Source: JAVVFH01 sp032250585 (GTDB lineage: Bacteria > Pseudomonadota > Gammaproteobacteria > Xanthomonadales > SZUA-36). From it: 16,846 nucleotides of DNA. A program made the translations under genes and the position numbers. The first letter of the stretch is position 1, and the number at the start of each line of letters is the position of its first letter. The DNA lies in the NCBI GenBank assembly GCA_032250585.1, contig JAVVFH010000049.1, positions 1-16,846 on the forward strand. The letters are read 5' to 3'. The notes below the pieces were generated by a model. That model did not search any database. It was given only the letters and a program-made list of their open reading frames with translations, and had not been told where the DNA came from. Positions 1 to 6,988 of the stretch are shown one piece after another.

Positions 1-123
1 CGGATGACGGTCGAGGAGCTCGCCGATCGCCTGTTCCCGTATCTCACGATGGTCGAGGGCTTGAAGCTTGCGGCGCAGACCTTCAGCAGGGACGTGAAGC
101 AACTGTCCTGCTGCGCCGGGTGA
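1..123 (+). CDS. merA: Mercuric reductase, C-terminal tail (partial)
   Basis: The open frame runs in from the left edge and stops at TGA 121-123, giving 40 residues. MerA is a cytoplasmic flavoenzyme that reduces Hg(II) to Hg(0) with NADPH. The tail shows the features of the MerA C-terminus: a helix reading TVEELADRLFPYLTMVEGLK, then KQLSCCAG. The adjacent cysteine pair three residues from the end is the vicinal dithiol that hands Hg(II) to the partner subunit's active site. The FAD and NADPH domains lie outside the window. No further mer gene follows on this strand, and the next gene is convergent. The call is confident because the terminal motif is diagnostic, although only a small part of the protein is visible. 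Confidence 0.88.
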   Translation, partial: RMTVEELADRLFPYLTMVEGLKLAAQTFSRDVKQLSCCAG

Positions 124-135
124 CCGGCCTGGCCC

Positions 136-148
136 CGCACCGGGTGCG
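136..148 (+). terminator. Small hairpin after merA
   Basis: CGCAC-CGG-GTGCG gives a 5-bp stem with a 3-nt loop, 12 nt after the merA stop and between two convergent genes. No T-run follows, so it is a weak terminator candidate only. Confidence 0.25.
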
Positions 149-202
149 AATCTCTGATGCTGCCCGATCAGGCTAAGCTATTTGCGCGAAAGCCGAGTAG
201 AG

Positions 203-3163
203 TCAGGGGCACCGCAGGGAAGTCGCCGCAATGTCTTCCGCAGCCGTGATGAGCGCAGAGGCGGTATCCGGATCGATCGGACTGGGTGTCTTGGCGCTCA
301 CCTCGGCGATGAAGTCGGCCAGCTGGGAACAGGCGGCGTCGGTTTTGTCCCGTTTGATGCTGCGTACCGCATTTGCCAGCGGCGACAGCAGGCCCTTGGC
401 CTGGTTCTGTTTCAGCACGCCTTCCTCCTGCAACGACTGGACGCCTTCCTCGAGCTGGCCGATGGCTTCCTCGGGCGATAGCACGATGTAGCTGTGCTGC
501 ACCGTGGTCTGGTTGCCGGCGATGTCGTCGGCCTGGACCTCGAAAGTCTTTTCGCCCGCGCTGGCCGTGTCGATCGGGGCACCGTCGGCGGCCGAAGCGG
601 TGGGGGCGCCGGCCAGGCCGGACAGCGCATCCGACGCGCTCCATTCGGCCGAAACGAGCTGGTGCAGCAGATATTCAGGAACCGATTCCGGCGGGGTCGA
701 GACGATCACCACCGGCGGCGTCTTGTCGACGTTGATGCCGGTGACTTCCGTTGCTTTCCCGTTGCCGGCCCGGTCCGTGGCCGCACCGCCCTGAGACTGA
801 TTCGCGCCTTCGCCCAGCACGACGTCTGCCGTGCATGAATCTATGCCCGACAGCGCGTCACTGCAGTCGAAGTGCACCGTGACGTCGGTGTTGTTCCAGC
901 CGGCCGCGTTGGGCGCGGGCGAGGCACTGCCGACGATCGACGGCGGCGTGAAGTCGATGTTGATGTCGTCGACCGTGGTCGAGTTCTGGTTGCCCGCAAA
1001 GTCCTGCGCGTCCCCGGGCAAGGACTGGCCGGCGCCCTCGGTGTTGATCACCAGGTTGTTGGCGCACAGGAACACACCGGATAGCGCATCAGTGCACTCG
1101 AACGAGACGGTGACGTTCTCATTGTTCCAGCCGAAGCCGTTGGCTTCCGGCGCGCGGCTGCCATTGATCGTCGGCGGCGTCCGGTCGAGCTTCACCGTGA
1201 CGGTTGCCGTCGCCGTGTTGCCGGCGCGGTCGGTGGCGGTGCCGGTGACGTCGGTGCCCGCAGGGCTGGCGGACTCGTCTGTAACGGTCGCATTCGGCCC
1301 GCAGCCGCCGCCCGTCGCGGTTCCGTCCTGTCCTGAGGGGGCGAAGTCAGCGCAGTTGAAGTTCACGTCTACGCTGGCGATGTTGTGCCATCCGGCAGCG
1401 TTGGGCGGCGGGGCGACTTCACCCTGGATCGATGGCGGCGTGTCGTCCGACAGGATGGTGGCGATGCGGCGTGGGTCGTTGGTTGCAGGATCGCACTCCG
1501 GGTCGCATGCGGCAGGGTCCAGGAAGAGCAGCTCATCGCTGAAGTGGCCGTCGGTTTGCAGATCACCACCTTTCGGCAGGATGAAGAACTGATTGCCGAT
1601 CCGCCAGGCGAACATCTCGCGGACAGCAAGGGGGTTCTCGGTCCAGCCGAGGTATTCGATGGCCAGGGTCTGTCCGGCGACCTGGTCCACGCCAGCCTCG
1701 GGAATGGACGACAGGTCCTTTTCCACGATGAACCAGCCGTTTCCCAGACGAGCCGCCCAGCCGAAGGGGTCCTGCTCCCAGCCGATGTAAGGGAGCGTTT
1801 CCAGTTCGACCGGGTTGCCATCGTCTTTGTCGGTGACCAGGAACCAGTCGTCGGTCGAGTCCGGAACCGGTCTGCCACTGGTATCCACGCCGGGCAGCGT
1901 GGTCATCAGGTATGCAGTGAAGAACTCCTGGTTAAGCTGCGGTGTGGCCAGCACCTGCAGCAGCGTCGGTCTAGGCGCCGCCAGTGCCTCCTCCAGTGAC
2001 GGGCCAATGTCGGCCGCAGTGAATATGTTGATGCCTTGCAGCACCGCGATCAGCACACCGACGAATACGATCAGGATGGGTCCGAAGAAAAAGCCCACAC
2101 CAAGGGAGGACAGGGTGGCGCCCAACGTGATGCCGACGGTTTTGGCCATCACCACTCCGACCGACGCCCACGGGAGGATGAGATTCGCCGTGAACACCAG
2201 GGCCGACACGATAGCGGCGGTGGTTCCGGCCGCTACCGCGCCCGCGGCCTCCATCTGCATGGCGCGGGCTGCATCGGCCGCCGCGATGGCCGACTCTGGA
2301 TCCGGTAGCGTCAATCCGGCCAGGACCTGGCCATAGGCGACGAATTCGGCCAGCGACGGTGGAATGACCGTCGTGAAGAGTTGAGCGAGCGTAAAGTCTC
2401 CGGTACACAGGGTACCGTTCGGATCCGGGTTGTAGTCGAAACCTTCCGGCGGGACATATGCGCAGGGATTGGCGGCCCACGCATCGAATTCCGCCTTGGC
2501 CCGCGTGAGGCTGTCGATATGCCGCGTATGCCACTCGTCGGCGAACGCCTCGGCGATGAGCTGCTCCTCCGCCGTGCGCACCGCTGGATCGAGGAACGCA
2601 ATCTCGAACACACGGGCGTACAGGTCGGCGGTCAGTTCGCCGCGGCCATTGTCGGCGAGCCGCTTGACGCGGCCGATGTCCGTTGCAGGCAGTTCGTGGA
2701 ATGCGATGGTATCGGCGACGGTCTGCGCCTCCAGATTGTCGAGCGCAGCCTTGAGATCGGCATCCAATGAGTCGCGCGGCACACCACCCAGCCGCCGGAT
2801 GATCGGCTCGGCCTCACAGTCGTCGACCGGGAACGACTGCCAGACCTCAGTCGGATCTCCAGGCGTACAGACCAGTTCGCCGGTCTCGGAGTCCTCGATG
2901 CAGAATTCATTCGCCCGCTCGAAAAAGCACCGCAGATCGCATCCCACCGAAGTCGGACTCACCGTCGAGCGGGTGATATCGGTGTCGGGCATCAGCACCT
3001 CGCAGCGGCCGTCTACCTGCGCCGCGACCGGCGCCGCCAGCGCCAGCATCAGCCAGCCCAGTGCGATGGCCACGCCCGACCGCCGCCGGCAACGGTTGTG
3101 CGGCGCCTCAACGCCCGATGCAAATGAGTGCAATACCCGAAACAGGGGTGATTTTTGTGTCAA
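203..3163 (-). CDS. Secreted modular protein: hydrophobic core, Ig-like repeats, helical C-terminal domain
   Basis: The function is unknown. I chose a TTG start at 3163 (986 aa) because AAAGGGAGAG lies 5 nt upstream. The frame is open to an ATG at 3217, but that ATG has no ribosome site. Residues about 30-49 are a basic stretch plus hydrophobic segment ending in AxA, a signal peptide. Residues 50-270 are Cys-rich and unrecognised. Residues 308-380 hold two long hydrophobic, Gly/Ala-rich segments. Residues 459-533 carry two related Trp-rich units (YIGWEQDPFGW, YLGWTENPL). Four TPP-starting units at about 575, 662, 739 and 815 contain DALSG and D.AGN motifs typical of bacterial Ig-like/HYR-type domains. 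The last 90 residues (SPEEAIGQLEEGV onward) resemble the helical FIMAH-type domain. A surface or secreted role is inferred. The gene is convergent with merA. Confidence 0.75.
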   Translation of the reverse strand: MTQKSPLFRVLHSFASGVEAPHNRCRRRSGVAIALGWLMLALAAPVAAQVDGRCEVLMPDTDITRSTVSPTSVGCDLRCFFERANEFCIEDSETGELVCTPGDPTEVWQSFPVDDCEAEPIIRRLGGVPRDSLDADLKAALDNLEAQTVADTIAFHELPATDIGRVKRLADNGRGELTADLYARVFEIAFLDPAVRTAEEQLIAEAFADEWHTRHIDSLTRAKAEFDAWAANPCAYVPPEGFDYNPDPNGTLCTGDFTLAQLFTTVIPPSLAEFVAYGQVLAGLTLPDPESAIAAADAARAMQMEAAGAVAAGTTAAIVSALVFTANLILPWASVGVVMAKTVGITLGATLSSLGVGFFFGPILIVFVGVLIAVLQGINIFTAADIGPSLEEALAAPRPTLLQVLATPQLNQEFFTAYLMTTLPGVDTSGRPVPDSTDDWFLVTDKDDGNPVELETLPYIGWEQDPFGWAARLGNGWFIVEKDLSSIPEAGVDQVAGQTLAIEYLGWTENPLAVREMFAWRIGNQFFILPKGGDLQTDGHFSDELLFLDPAACDPECDPATNDPRRIATILSDDTPPSIQGEVAPPPNAAGWHNIASVDVNFNCADFAPSGQDGTATGGGCGPNATVTDESASPAGTDVTGTATDRAGNTATATVTVKLDRTPPTINGSRAPEANGFGWNNENVTVSFECTDALSGVFLCANNLVINTEGAGQSLPGDAQDFAGNQNSTTVDDINIDFTPPSIVGSASPAPNAAGWNNTDVTVHFDCSDALSGIDSCTADVVLGEGANQSQGGAATDRAGNGKATEVTGINVDKTPPVVIVSTPPESVPEYLLHQLVSAEWSASDALSGLAGAPTASAADGAPIDTASAGEKTFEVQADDIAGNQTTVQHSYIVLSPEEAIGQLEEGVQSLQEEGVLKQNQAKGLLSPLANAVRSIKRDKTDAACSQLADFIAEVSAKTPSPIDPDTASALITAAEDIAATSLRCP
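721..1441 (-). repeat. Diverged tandem Ig-like repeat block
   Basis: The encoded protein repeats the pattern TPP..I.G...P...GW.N..V.V.F.C.DALSG...C followed by D.AGN about every 75-87 residues. Four TPP starts fall near positions 1441, 1180, 949 and 721. The DNA between units is diverged but recognisable, with roughly 230-260 bases per unit. The shared Cys pair within units suggests one disulfide per domain. Confidence 0.7.
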
Positions 3164-3178
3164 CTTGACTCTCCCTTT

Positions 3179-3195
3179 GTGCCTGCAGCGGGCAC
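3179..3195 (-). promoter_or_regulatory. Leader hairpin beside the ribosome site
   Basis: GTGCC-N7-GGCAC is a 5-bp stem directly upstream of the AAAGGGAGAG ribosome site (3169-3178) of the 986-aa gene. TATATCAT on the minus strand (3198-3205) could be a -10, but I see no convincing -35. Confidence 0.3.
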
Positions 3196-3268
3196 TTATG
3201 ATATAGGCCGCCAACACTGCTGATAGCGAGTGTTTGGGCTATTGAACCGGAGTATATTGGGCGTGAAA

Positions 3269-3290
3269 GCACCTGTCATTGGACAGGTGT
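3269..3290 (-). terminator. Hairpin terminator candidate after the araC-family gene
   Basis: CACCTGTC-ATTG-GACAGGTG is a perfect 8-bp inverted repeat (3270-3277 and 3282-3289) with a 4-nt loop, plus a G-T closing pair. It starts 24 nt after the stop codon of the AraC-family gene on the minus strand. On that strand it is followed only by CTTT, so the T-run is short. Confidence 0.5.
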
Positions 3291-3313
3291 CTCAATATTG
3301 TGGCATCAGCGTC

Positions 3314-4393
3314 TCAGGGCCGGATACGGGTGACCCAGCGGCCCACCTTGCTGAAGTCGCTCGAACGGCTGCTGCCCGGCGAACCGGAAAGCGGCAATCC
3401 GGCATCCCAGGCCATACCAAGCACGTCGCCGGGCAGGCAACCGAAATGGGCCTTGAAGCGGCGCGTGAAGTGAGTGGCCGATGAAAAACCGAGCTGCAGG
3501 GCGACCTGCGTGACCCAGCCACGCGCAGGGCGCGCCTTGGCCAGTTCACGGAATGCGCGTTCCAGACGCCGCCGGTAAATGTAGTCGTTCACACCGCCTT
3601 CATCGGCAAAGTACCGGTACACCGTGGCGCGCGACGCGGCGAAAACCTGCATCAACCGATCGACGCCCAGCTGTGGATCGTCGAGATGACGATCGATGTA
3701 ATGGTGCATGGCCTCGCCGCGCGCCTGCGCTACCGCAGCGGCACTTGCTTCAGATGCCTCAGAAGGAAACAGCAAGCCACCCACCAGCCCGGCAAAACCC
3801 CGGGCCAACTCCCCGCTGTCCTCGACTTTCACGTCAGGCAATTGGTCGTGCAGCACCCGCCAGGCGGTGGCGAGCAGCCGGCCGGCCGGCGTCTTGAAAT
3901 CAATACGGATATGTGGCCGATGCCGCGAAGGATCGTAGCCGATCGCATTGTGCGGCAGTAACACACAGGAATGCCCCTCGTCGTCGTAGTGTTCGATCCT
4001 TTCGCGCGCGTAATCGGTCAGATGTAGCGCGCCCGCATCGAGCACCGCCAGCTGGTCTTCCAGCAGCACGTGGGTCGTTCCGGGGCCGTATGTCAGAAAC
4101 AGCAGGTCGCATTCGGATTGCCGCAGGTGCTTTTTGCGCCGGAGCATCGTGTGCGAACAAACGCGTGCGTCCAGAAAAACCAGGTCGTCGAGCAACCAGA
4201 CCTGCGCCTCGACGCCTTGCTTGCGGTTTTCGCGTTGATCGATCAGCTCGCTCATCTCTGCGGACGCCTCATAGTAGGCATCGTACCGGTCTTCCGGCCG
4301 CATCTGCGCCGGGTCCAGTCGTTCACAGGGAATTGGGCGGGACTCGCCCGGCGTTATCGCAGCTGCTGAGTTTGACTTGTCATTCTTATCCAT
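3314..4393 (-). CDS. AraC-family transcriptional regulator
   Basis: This is a 359-aa DNA-binding regulator. Residues about 30-210 form an AraC-binding-like sensor domain (ERLDPAQMRPEDRYDAYYEA opening, YGPGTTHVLLEDQ, FLDAR). Residues 225-325 are a two-helix-turn-helix AraC domain. Its first helix set includes DRLMQVFAASRATVYRYF. The second carries the family signature VALQLGFSSATHFTRRFKAHFG followed by PGDVLG. I start at ATG 4393, which is preceded by GGCGAGA. The frame is open to 4501, and another ATG at 4441 has GGAGGA abutting it, too close to work well. The inducer is unknown. It is codirectional with the downstream 986-aa gene but separated by a hairpin, and it probably regulates itself or a neighbour. 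The C-terminal 30 residues are Ser/Gly-rich and outside the domain. Confidence 0.9.
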   Translation of the reverse strand: MDKNDKSNSAAAITPGESRPIPCERLDPAQMRPEDRYDAYYEASAEMSELIDQRENRKQGVEAQVWLLDDLVFLDARVCSHTMLRRKKHLRQSECDLLFLTYGPGTTHVLLEDQLAVLDAGALHLTDYARERIEHYDDEGHSCVLLPHNAIGYDPSRHRPHIRIDFKTPAGRLLATAWRVLHDQLPDVKVEDSGELARGFAGLVGGLLFPSEASEASAAAVAQARGEAMHHYIDRHLDDPQLGVDRLMQVFAASRATVYRYFADEGGVNDYIYRRRLERAFRELAKARPARGWVTQVALQLGFSSATHFTRRFKAHFGCLPGDVLGMAWDAGLPLSGSPGSSRSSDFSKVGRWVTRIRP

Positions 4394-4481
4394 GGCCGGT
4401 TCTCGCCACGTGGCCGAACGTGCCGACGAGTTAAGCGGCATTCCTCCGTTAGCCGCCGTCCACCATCGTATCGGCACTGTT

Positions 4482-4496
4482 TGTTCAAAAAACAAT
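4482..4496. promoter_or_regulatory. Inverted repeat upstream of the AraC-family gene
   Basis: TTGTT-CAAAA-AACAA lies 89 bases upstream of the regulator's ATG. A second dyad, AGATG-CGTTA-CATCT, lies at 4535-4549. The region 4394-4713 holds no convincing gene. Its AT-rich part at about 4480-4545 is the likely promoter zone for the AraC-family gene, but I cannot fix a -35/-10 pair. The dyads could be operators, possibly for self-regulation. Confidence 0.3.
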
Positions 4497-4655
4497 ACCA
4501 AGACCTGCCATTATTTTCCACAATCCCACTATTCAGATGCGTTACATCTGCGGAGTCGTGGCACTTTGGAAAGCCGAAGAGCCGTTACGACGGATTGTTG
4601 GAGCAGCCAGGTTCGACTGGTGCAATGTCCGGGTTAGCGGGTTCTGCAGCGAGTG

Positions 4656-4697
4656 CCTCCGGTGCGGAGGTCTATGTAGGTCGGGTGGTGGCACCCG
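4656..4697 (-). terminator. Two adjacent hairpins downstream of the NHL operon
   Basis: CCTCCG-GTG-CGGAGG (4656-4670) and CGGGTG-GTGG-CACCCG (4682-4697) are perfect 6-bp stems placed 16-58 nt beyond the stop of the NHL-repeat gene on the minus strand. Neither has a T-run. They could end or stabilise the operon transcript. The stretch GTAGGTCGGGTGG resembles intergenic REP-type repeats, but no second copy was seen here. Confidence 0.4.
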
Positions 4698-4713
4698 TGA
4701 AGAAGGCTGCGAT

Positions 4714-5655
4714 TCACCGCTTCTGAGCCGGCCGCCACTTTTCTACCCGGTGGCCGGCGAAATGGGTGGCCCACACACTGCCGTCGGCGGCTACGGCCAC
4801 GGCTATCTCGGAATGACCGGGGCCCTCGGCGGGCGTGCCGAAGGCCGTCAGAAACGCGCCCTCGGCCGTGAACTTCTGGACGCGGTCGTTGTAGAAATCG
4901 GCGACGTAGACGGCCCCGTCGGGACCGACGTCTATCGAGGTCGCGGTGGCGAACCAGCCCTTGAACGGTCCGAAAATATTCGCGCCGAACGGGCCGCCCC
5001 ATTTGCGGATGAACGCGCCGTCGGGCCCGAACTGCTGAACGCGGTCGTTGTAGCCGTCGGCAACATAAAAGCCGCCGTCGGCTGCGATTGCCACATCGGT
5101 AGGGTAGCTGAACTCGCCGCCGCCGCCCGCGCCGCTCCAGGTCCGCAACACCTTGCCGCTCGCCGCCAGGTGCACGATGCGTTGGGCGTAGGTGTCGGCC
5201 ACCAGCAGCGTGCCGTCCGCACGCACGGCCACGCCGCCGGGACTGTCGAAACTGTCCTCGGCCATGATGGCTCGAAGGTATTCACCGTCCAGCGTGAAGA
5301 CGTGCACCACGTCCTTGAAATAGTCGGGCACATAGAGCTTGCCGTCGGCGACAGCCAGGTTCATCGGCCGGCCGAGCATTTCGGTGCCGAAGGCGCGCAG
5401 GAAGTTGCCCTCTTTATCCAGCACCTGGATGCGAGCGTTGCGGGCGTCGGCGACGAATACCGCACCGGCGGTCACCGCGATGCCGGTGGGGTCGTTGAAC
5501 CGGCCCGGGCCATTGCCTTTTTCGCCCCACTGCTGCGCCAGTTCATAGGACGGCTCCTGGTTCCGGTTGACGGCGCCGCCCACCCAGGCGAGTACGGCGA
5601 GCACTGCCACGATAACGACGACGCTGTAGCCTGACCATTGGCCGAATTTGTTCAT
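4714..5655 (-). CDS. Membrane-anchored NHL-repeat beta-propeller protein
   Basis: This 313-aa protein has one N-terminal transmembrane or uncleaved signal segment (residues 10-29) followed by six NHL repeats. Repeats start near residues 53, 98, 136, 182, 234 and 280, with motifs such as DPTGIAV.AGAVFVADARNARIQV, YPTDVAI.ADGGFYVADGYNDRVQQF and VYVADFYNDRVQKF. Six repeats fit a closed six-bladed propeller facing the periplasm. NHL propellers bind proteins, ligands or metal ions, and a few are enzymes. No catalytic residue set is evident here. It is the third gene of the operon, 15 nt after the barrel gene, with ribosome site GAGG before ATG 5655. It may act as an interaction scaffold for the HMA protein and barrel (inference). 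Confidence 0.85.
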   Translation of the reverse strand: MNKFGQWSGYSVVVIVAVLAVLAWVGGAVNRNQEPSYELAQQWGEKGNGPGRFNDPTGIAVTAGAVFVADARNARIQVLDKEGNFLRAFGTEMLGRPMNLAVADGKLYVPDYFKDVVHVFTLDGEYLRAIMAEDSFDSPGGVAVRADGTLLVADTYAQRIVHLAASGKVLRTWSGAGGGGEFSYPTDVAIAADGGFYVADGYNDRVQQFGPDGAFIRKWGGPFGANIFGPFKGWFATATSIDVGPDGAVYVADFYNDRVQKFTAEGAFLTAFGTPAEGPGHSEIAVAVAADGSVWATHFAGHRVEKWRPAQKR

Positions 5656-5670
5656 GCGCTGCCTCGAAAT

Positions 5671-6588
5671 CTAGAAATTGCGCCGAAAACCGACACGCAC
5701 GATGTAATCGTCGTCGATCGCGTCACCGTTGGGGTCTTCGGCCACGGGCAGCTGCAGCGTGCCCTCGACGATCCAGCTCCGGGTGACGTATTGCAAACCC
5801 GGCGCCAGCAGCCACTGGGTGCCGCCGGAATGGGCATCGGCGTCACGGCCTGTCACGTCGCGCTCCCGGTGGACGAGATTGGATTCAAGCAGGGCGTAGA
5901 CGAAACCCGGCGTGCCGGACACGCCTTGCAGGCTGCGCGGCCAGATCCGGTATTGCAGCGAGGTGTCGAAGCGCGTCACGTCGCCTCGTGCGAAGCCGTC
6001 GTGATGCCCGTTTTCGCGATAGAGCACCTGCGCGTCCAGCTGGTACTGCAGTGTCTGGTAGGTGGCCACCACGCCGCCGAAGGCGTCCCAGGCGCCATCG
6101 CCGGCCTGCAGCGGTCGCGGCAGCTCACCGAAGCGATCGCGGTCGTTATCATCGCCGGTGGGCGCGGTGAGGCCGAACAGCGGTGATACGCGGAAGGTGC
6201 CGCCGGTGAAGTCGTTCTGATAAAGCGTGTAGCGGCCGAACAGCGAAATGTCGCCGATGCCGTCGGTGTCACGCGCGATCCGGCCCGTCGGCGTGGTGAC
6301 CTGCAGTTCCCTGTTGAAAAAGTAGGGGACCATGCCGAATAGTGCGAACTTTGGAGTCACACCATAACCCAGCACGCTGCCCAGGGCCTGTACCGAGACG
6401 TCGCGCTCCATGGGCCCATCGTCCGAGCGTTCGCGCCATACGAACTGTTCCCGCCAGATGTATTGATCCCGGGCCACCGGCAGGGCGGTGTTGAAGGTGT
6501 TGGGCGCGGCTTGCGCCGTGGCCCCGGCGGCCAGCAGCAGGGCGCCGACCAGCAACGGCGTGGCCCTGGGGTGGATGTTACTGCGCAC
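5671..6588 (-). CDS. Outer-membrane beta-barrel, MetA-pathway (PF13557)-like
   Basis: This 305-aa protein begins at GTG 6588, which lies inside the end of the HMA gene (11-nt overlap) and is preceded by AGGAAGG. Residues 1-27 are a signal peptide ending ATAQA. The rest is alternating amphipathic strands with aromatic girdles (QYIWREQFVWRE, GMVPYFFNREL, GDISLFGRYTLYQND, LFGLTAPTGDDND) and ends in a terminal Phe (VRVGFRRNF), the classic BAM-recognised barrel end. The G.GDISL.GRY and L.APTGDDN motifs match the 'transporter/phenol-degradation MetA-like' barrel family. The family is often annotated as transporters, but the substrate is unproven. Genetic coupling to a periplasmic metal-binding protein suggests a metal-linked role (inference). 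Confidence 0.82.
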   Translation of the reverse strand: MRSNIHPRATPLLVGALLLAAGATAQAAPNTFNTALPVARDQYIWREQFVWRERSDDGPMERDVSVQALGSVLGYGVTPKFALFGMVPYFFNRELQVTTPTGRIARDTDGIGDISLFGRYTLYQNDFTGGTFRVSPLFGLTAPTGDDNDRDRFGELPRPLQAGDGAWDAFGGVVATYQTLQYQLDAQVLYRENGHHDGFARGDVTRFDTSLQYRIWPRSLQGVSGTPGFVYALLESNLVHRERDVTGRDADAHSGGTQWLLAPGLQYVTRSWIVEGTLQLPVAEDPNGDAIDDDYIVRVGFRRNF

Positions 6589-6895
6589 TTTGCCTTCCTG
6601 ACTCTCCTTCGGCCCCGGAGAAAGAGCGCAGTGTAAAACCGGCCTCCTCCACTGCCTGACGCGCTTGCTCCTCGGTCAGTGCCTTGCCCTCTCGCAGGGT
6701 CACGCGCACCACGCTATCGGCGACGTCGACCTGTATGTCGGCGACGCCGTCGACCTTGTGCAGCCGCTTCTCGATGCCGTAGGCACAGAACGGGCAGGCC
6801 AGGCCGTCCACGCCCAGTACGTATTGATTGTCGGCGGCCAGCGCAGCAACACTGAGCATCAGAGCCGCCAGCAGCAGGGGCAGTTTTGTCAGCAT
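6578..6895 (-). CDS. Periplasmic HMA-domain metal-binding protein (MerP-like)
   Basis: This 105-aa protein has a signal peptide at residues 1-20 (ending VAALA), then one heavy-metal-associated domain. The metal-binding loop reads GLACPFCAYGIEKRL with Cys34 and Cys37, followed by VDGVADIQVDVADSVVRVTL and EEQARQAVEEAGF, the normal ferredoxin-like betaalphabeta-betaalphabeta order. MerP and CopZ-type proteins use this CxxC to bind soft metals such as Hg(II) or Cu(I). Here the motif is CPFC rather than MerP's usual CAAC. A polar tail of about 15 residues follows. It is the first gene of the operon, with ribosome site AGAGGA 7 nt before ATG 6895 and a MerR-type promoter just upstream. No MerT partner is present. 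The metal is not certain. Confidence 0.88.
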   Translation of the reverse strand: MLTKLPLLLAALMLSVAALAADNQYVLGVDGLACPFCAYGIEKRLHKVDGVADIQVDVADSVVRVTLREGKALTEEQARQAVEEAGFTLRSFSGAEGESGRQSAQ

Positions 6896-6921
6896 GACGA
6901 ATCCTCTCGCTACGGATAGGT

Positions 6922-6959
6922 GACTCCAGTTTAATACCTGGAGTCGACTCCAGCGTAAA
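6922..6959 (-). promoter_or_regulatory. MerR/ZntR-type metal-responsive promoter and operator
   Basis: Read on the minus strand there is a -35-like TTTACG (6954-6959), a 20-bp spacer and a -10-like TAAACT (6928-6933). The spacer holds the perfect 16-bp palindrome CTGGAGTCGACTCCAG (6938-6953). An over-long spacer with a centred dyad is the hallmark of MerR-family activated promoters. The core equals the ZntR operator of the E. coli zntA promoter as I recall it, with the same spacer length. A third half-site, GACTCCAG (6922-6929), sits over the -10 and makes a second dyad (GACTCCAG-N8-CTGGAGTC). No MerR-family gene is in the window, so the regulator is encoded elsewhere. Confidence 0.8.
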
Positions 6960-6988
6960 CGCTCAAGGCGTGCTCCTGCAACGGGTGG

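Noticed and set aside
4537..5634. A 365-codon open frame on the plus strand
   Set aside because: It is antisense to the NHL-repeat gene. Its repeated VGD/AVG text mirrors the NHL repeats rather than forming a protein family.
6578..6895. Calling the HMA protein merP
   Set aside because: The binding motif is CPFC, no merT is adjacent, and the operon partners are not mer genes. The metal is unproven, so no symbol was given.
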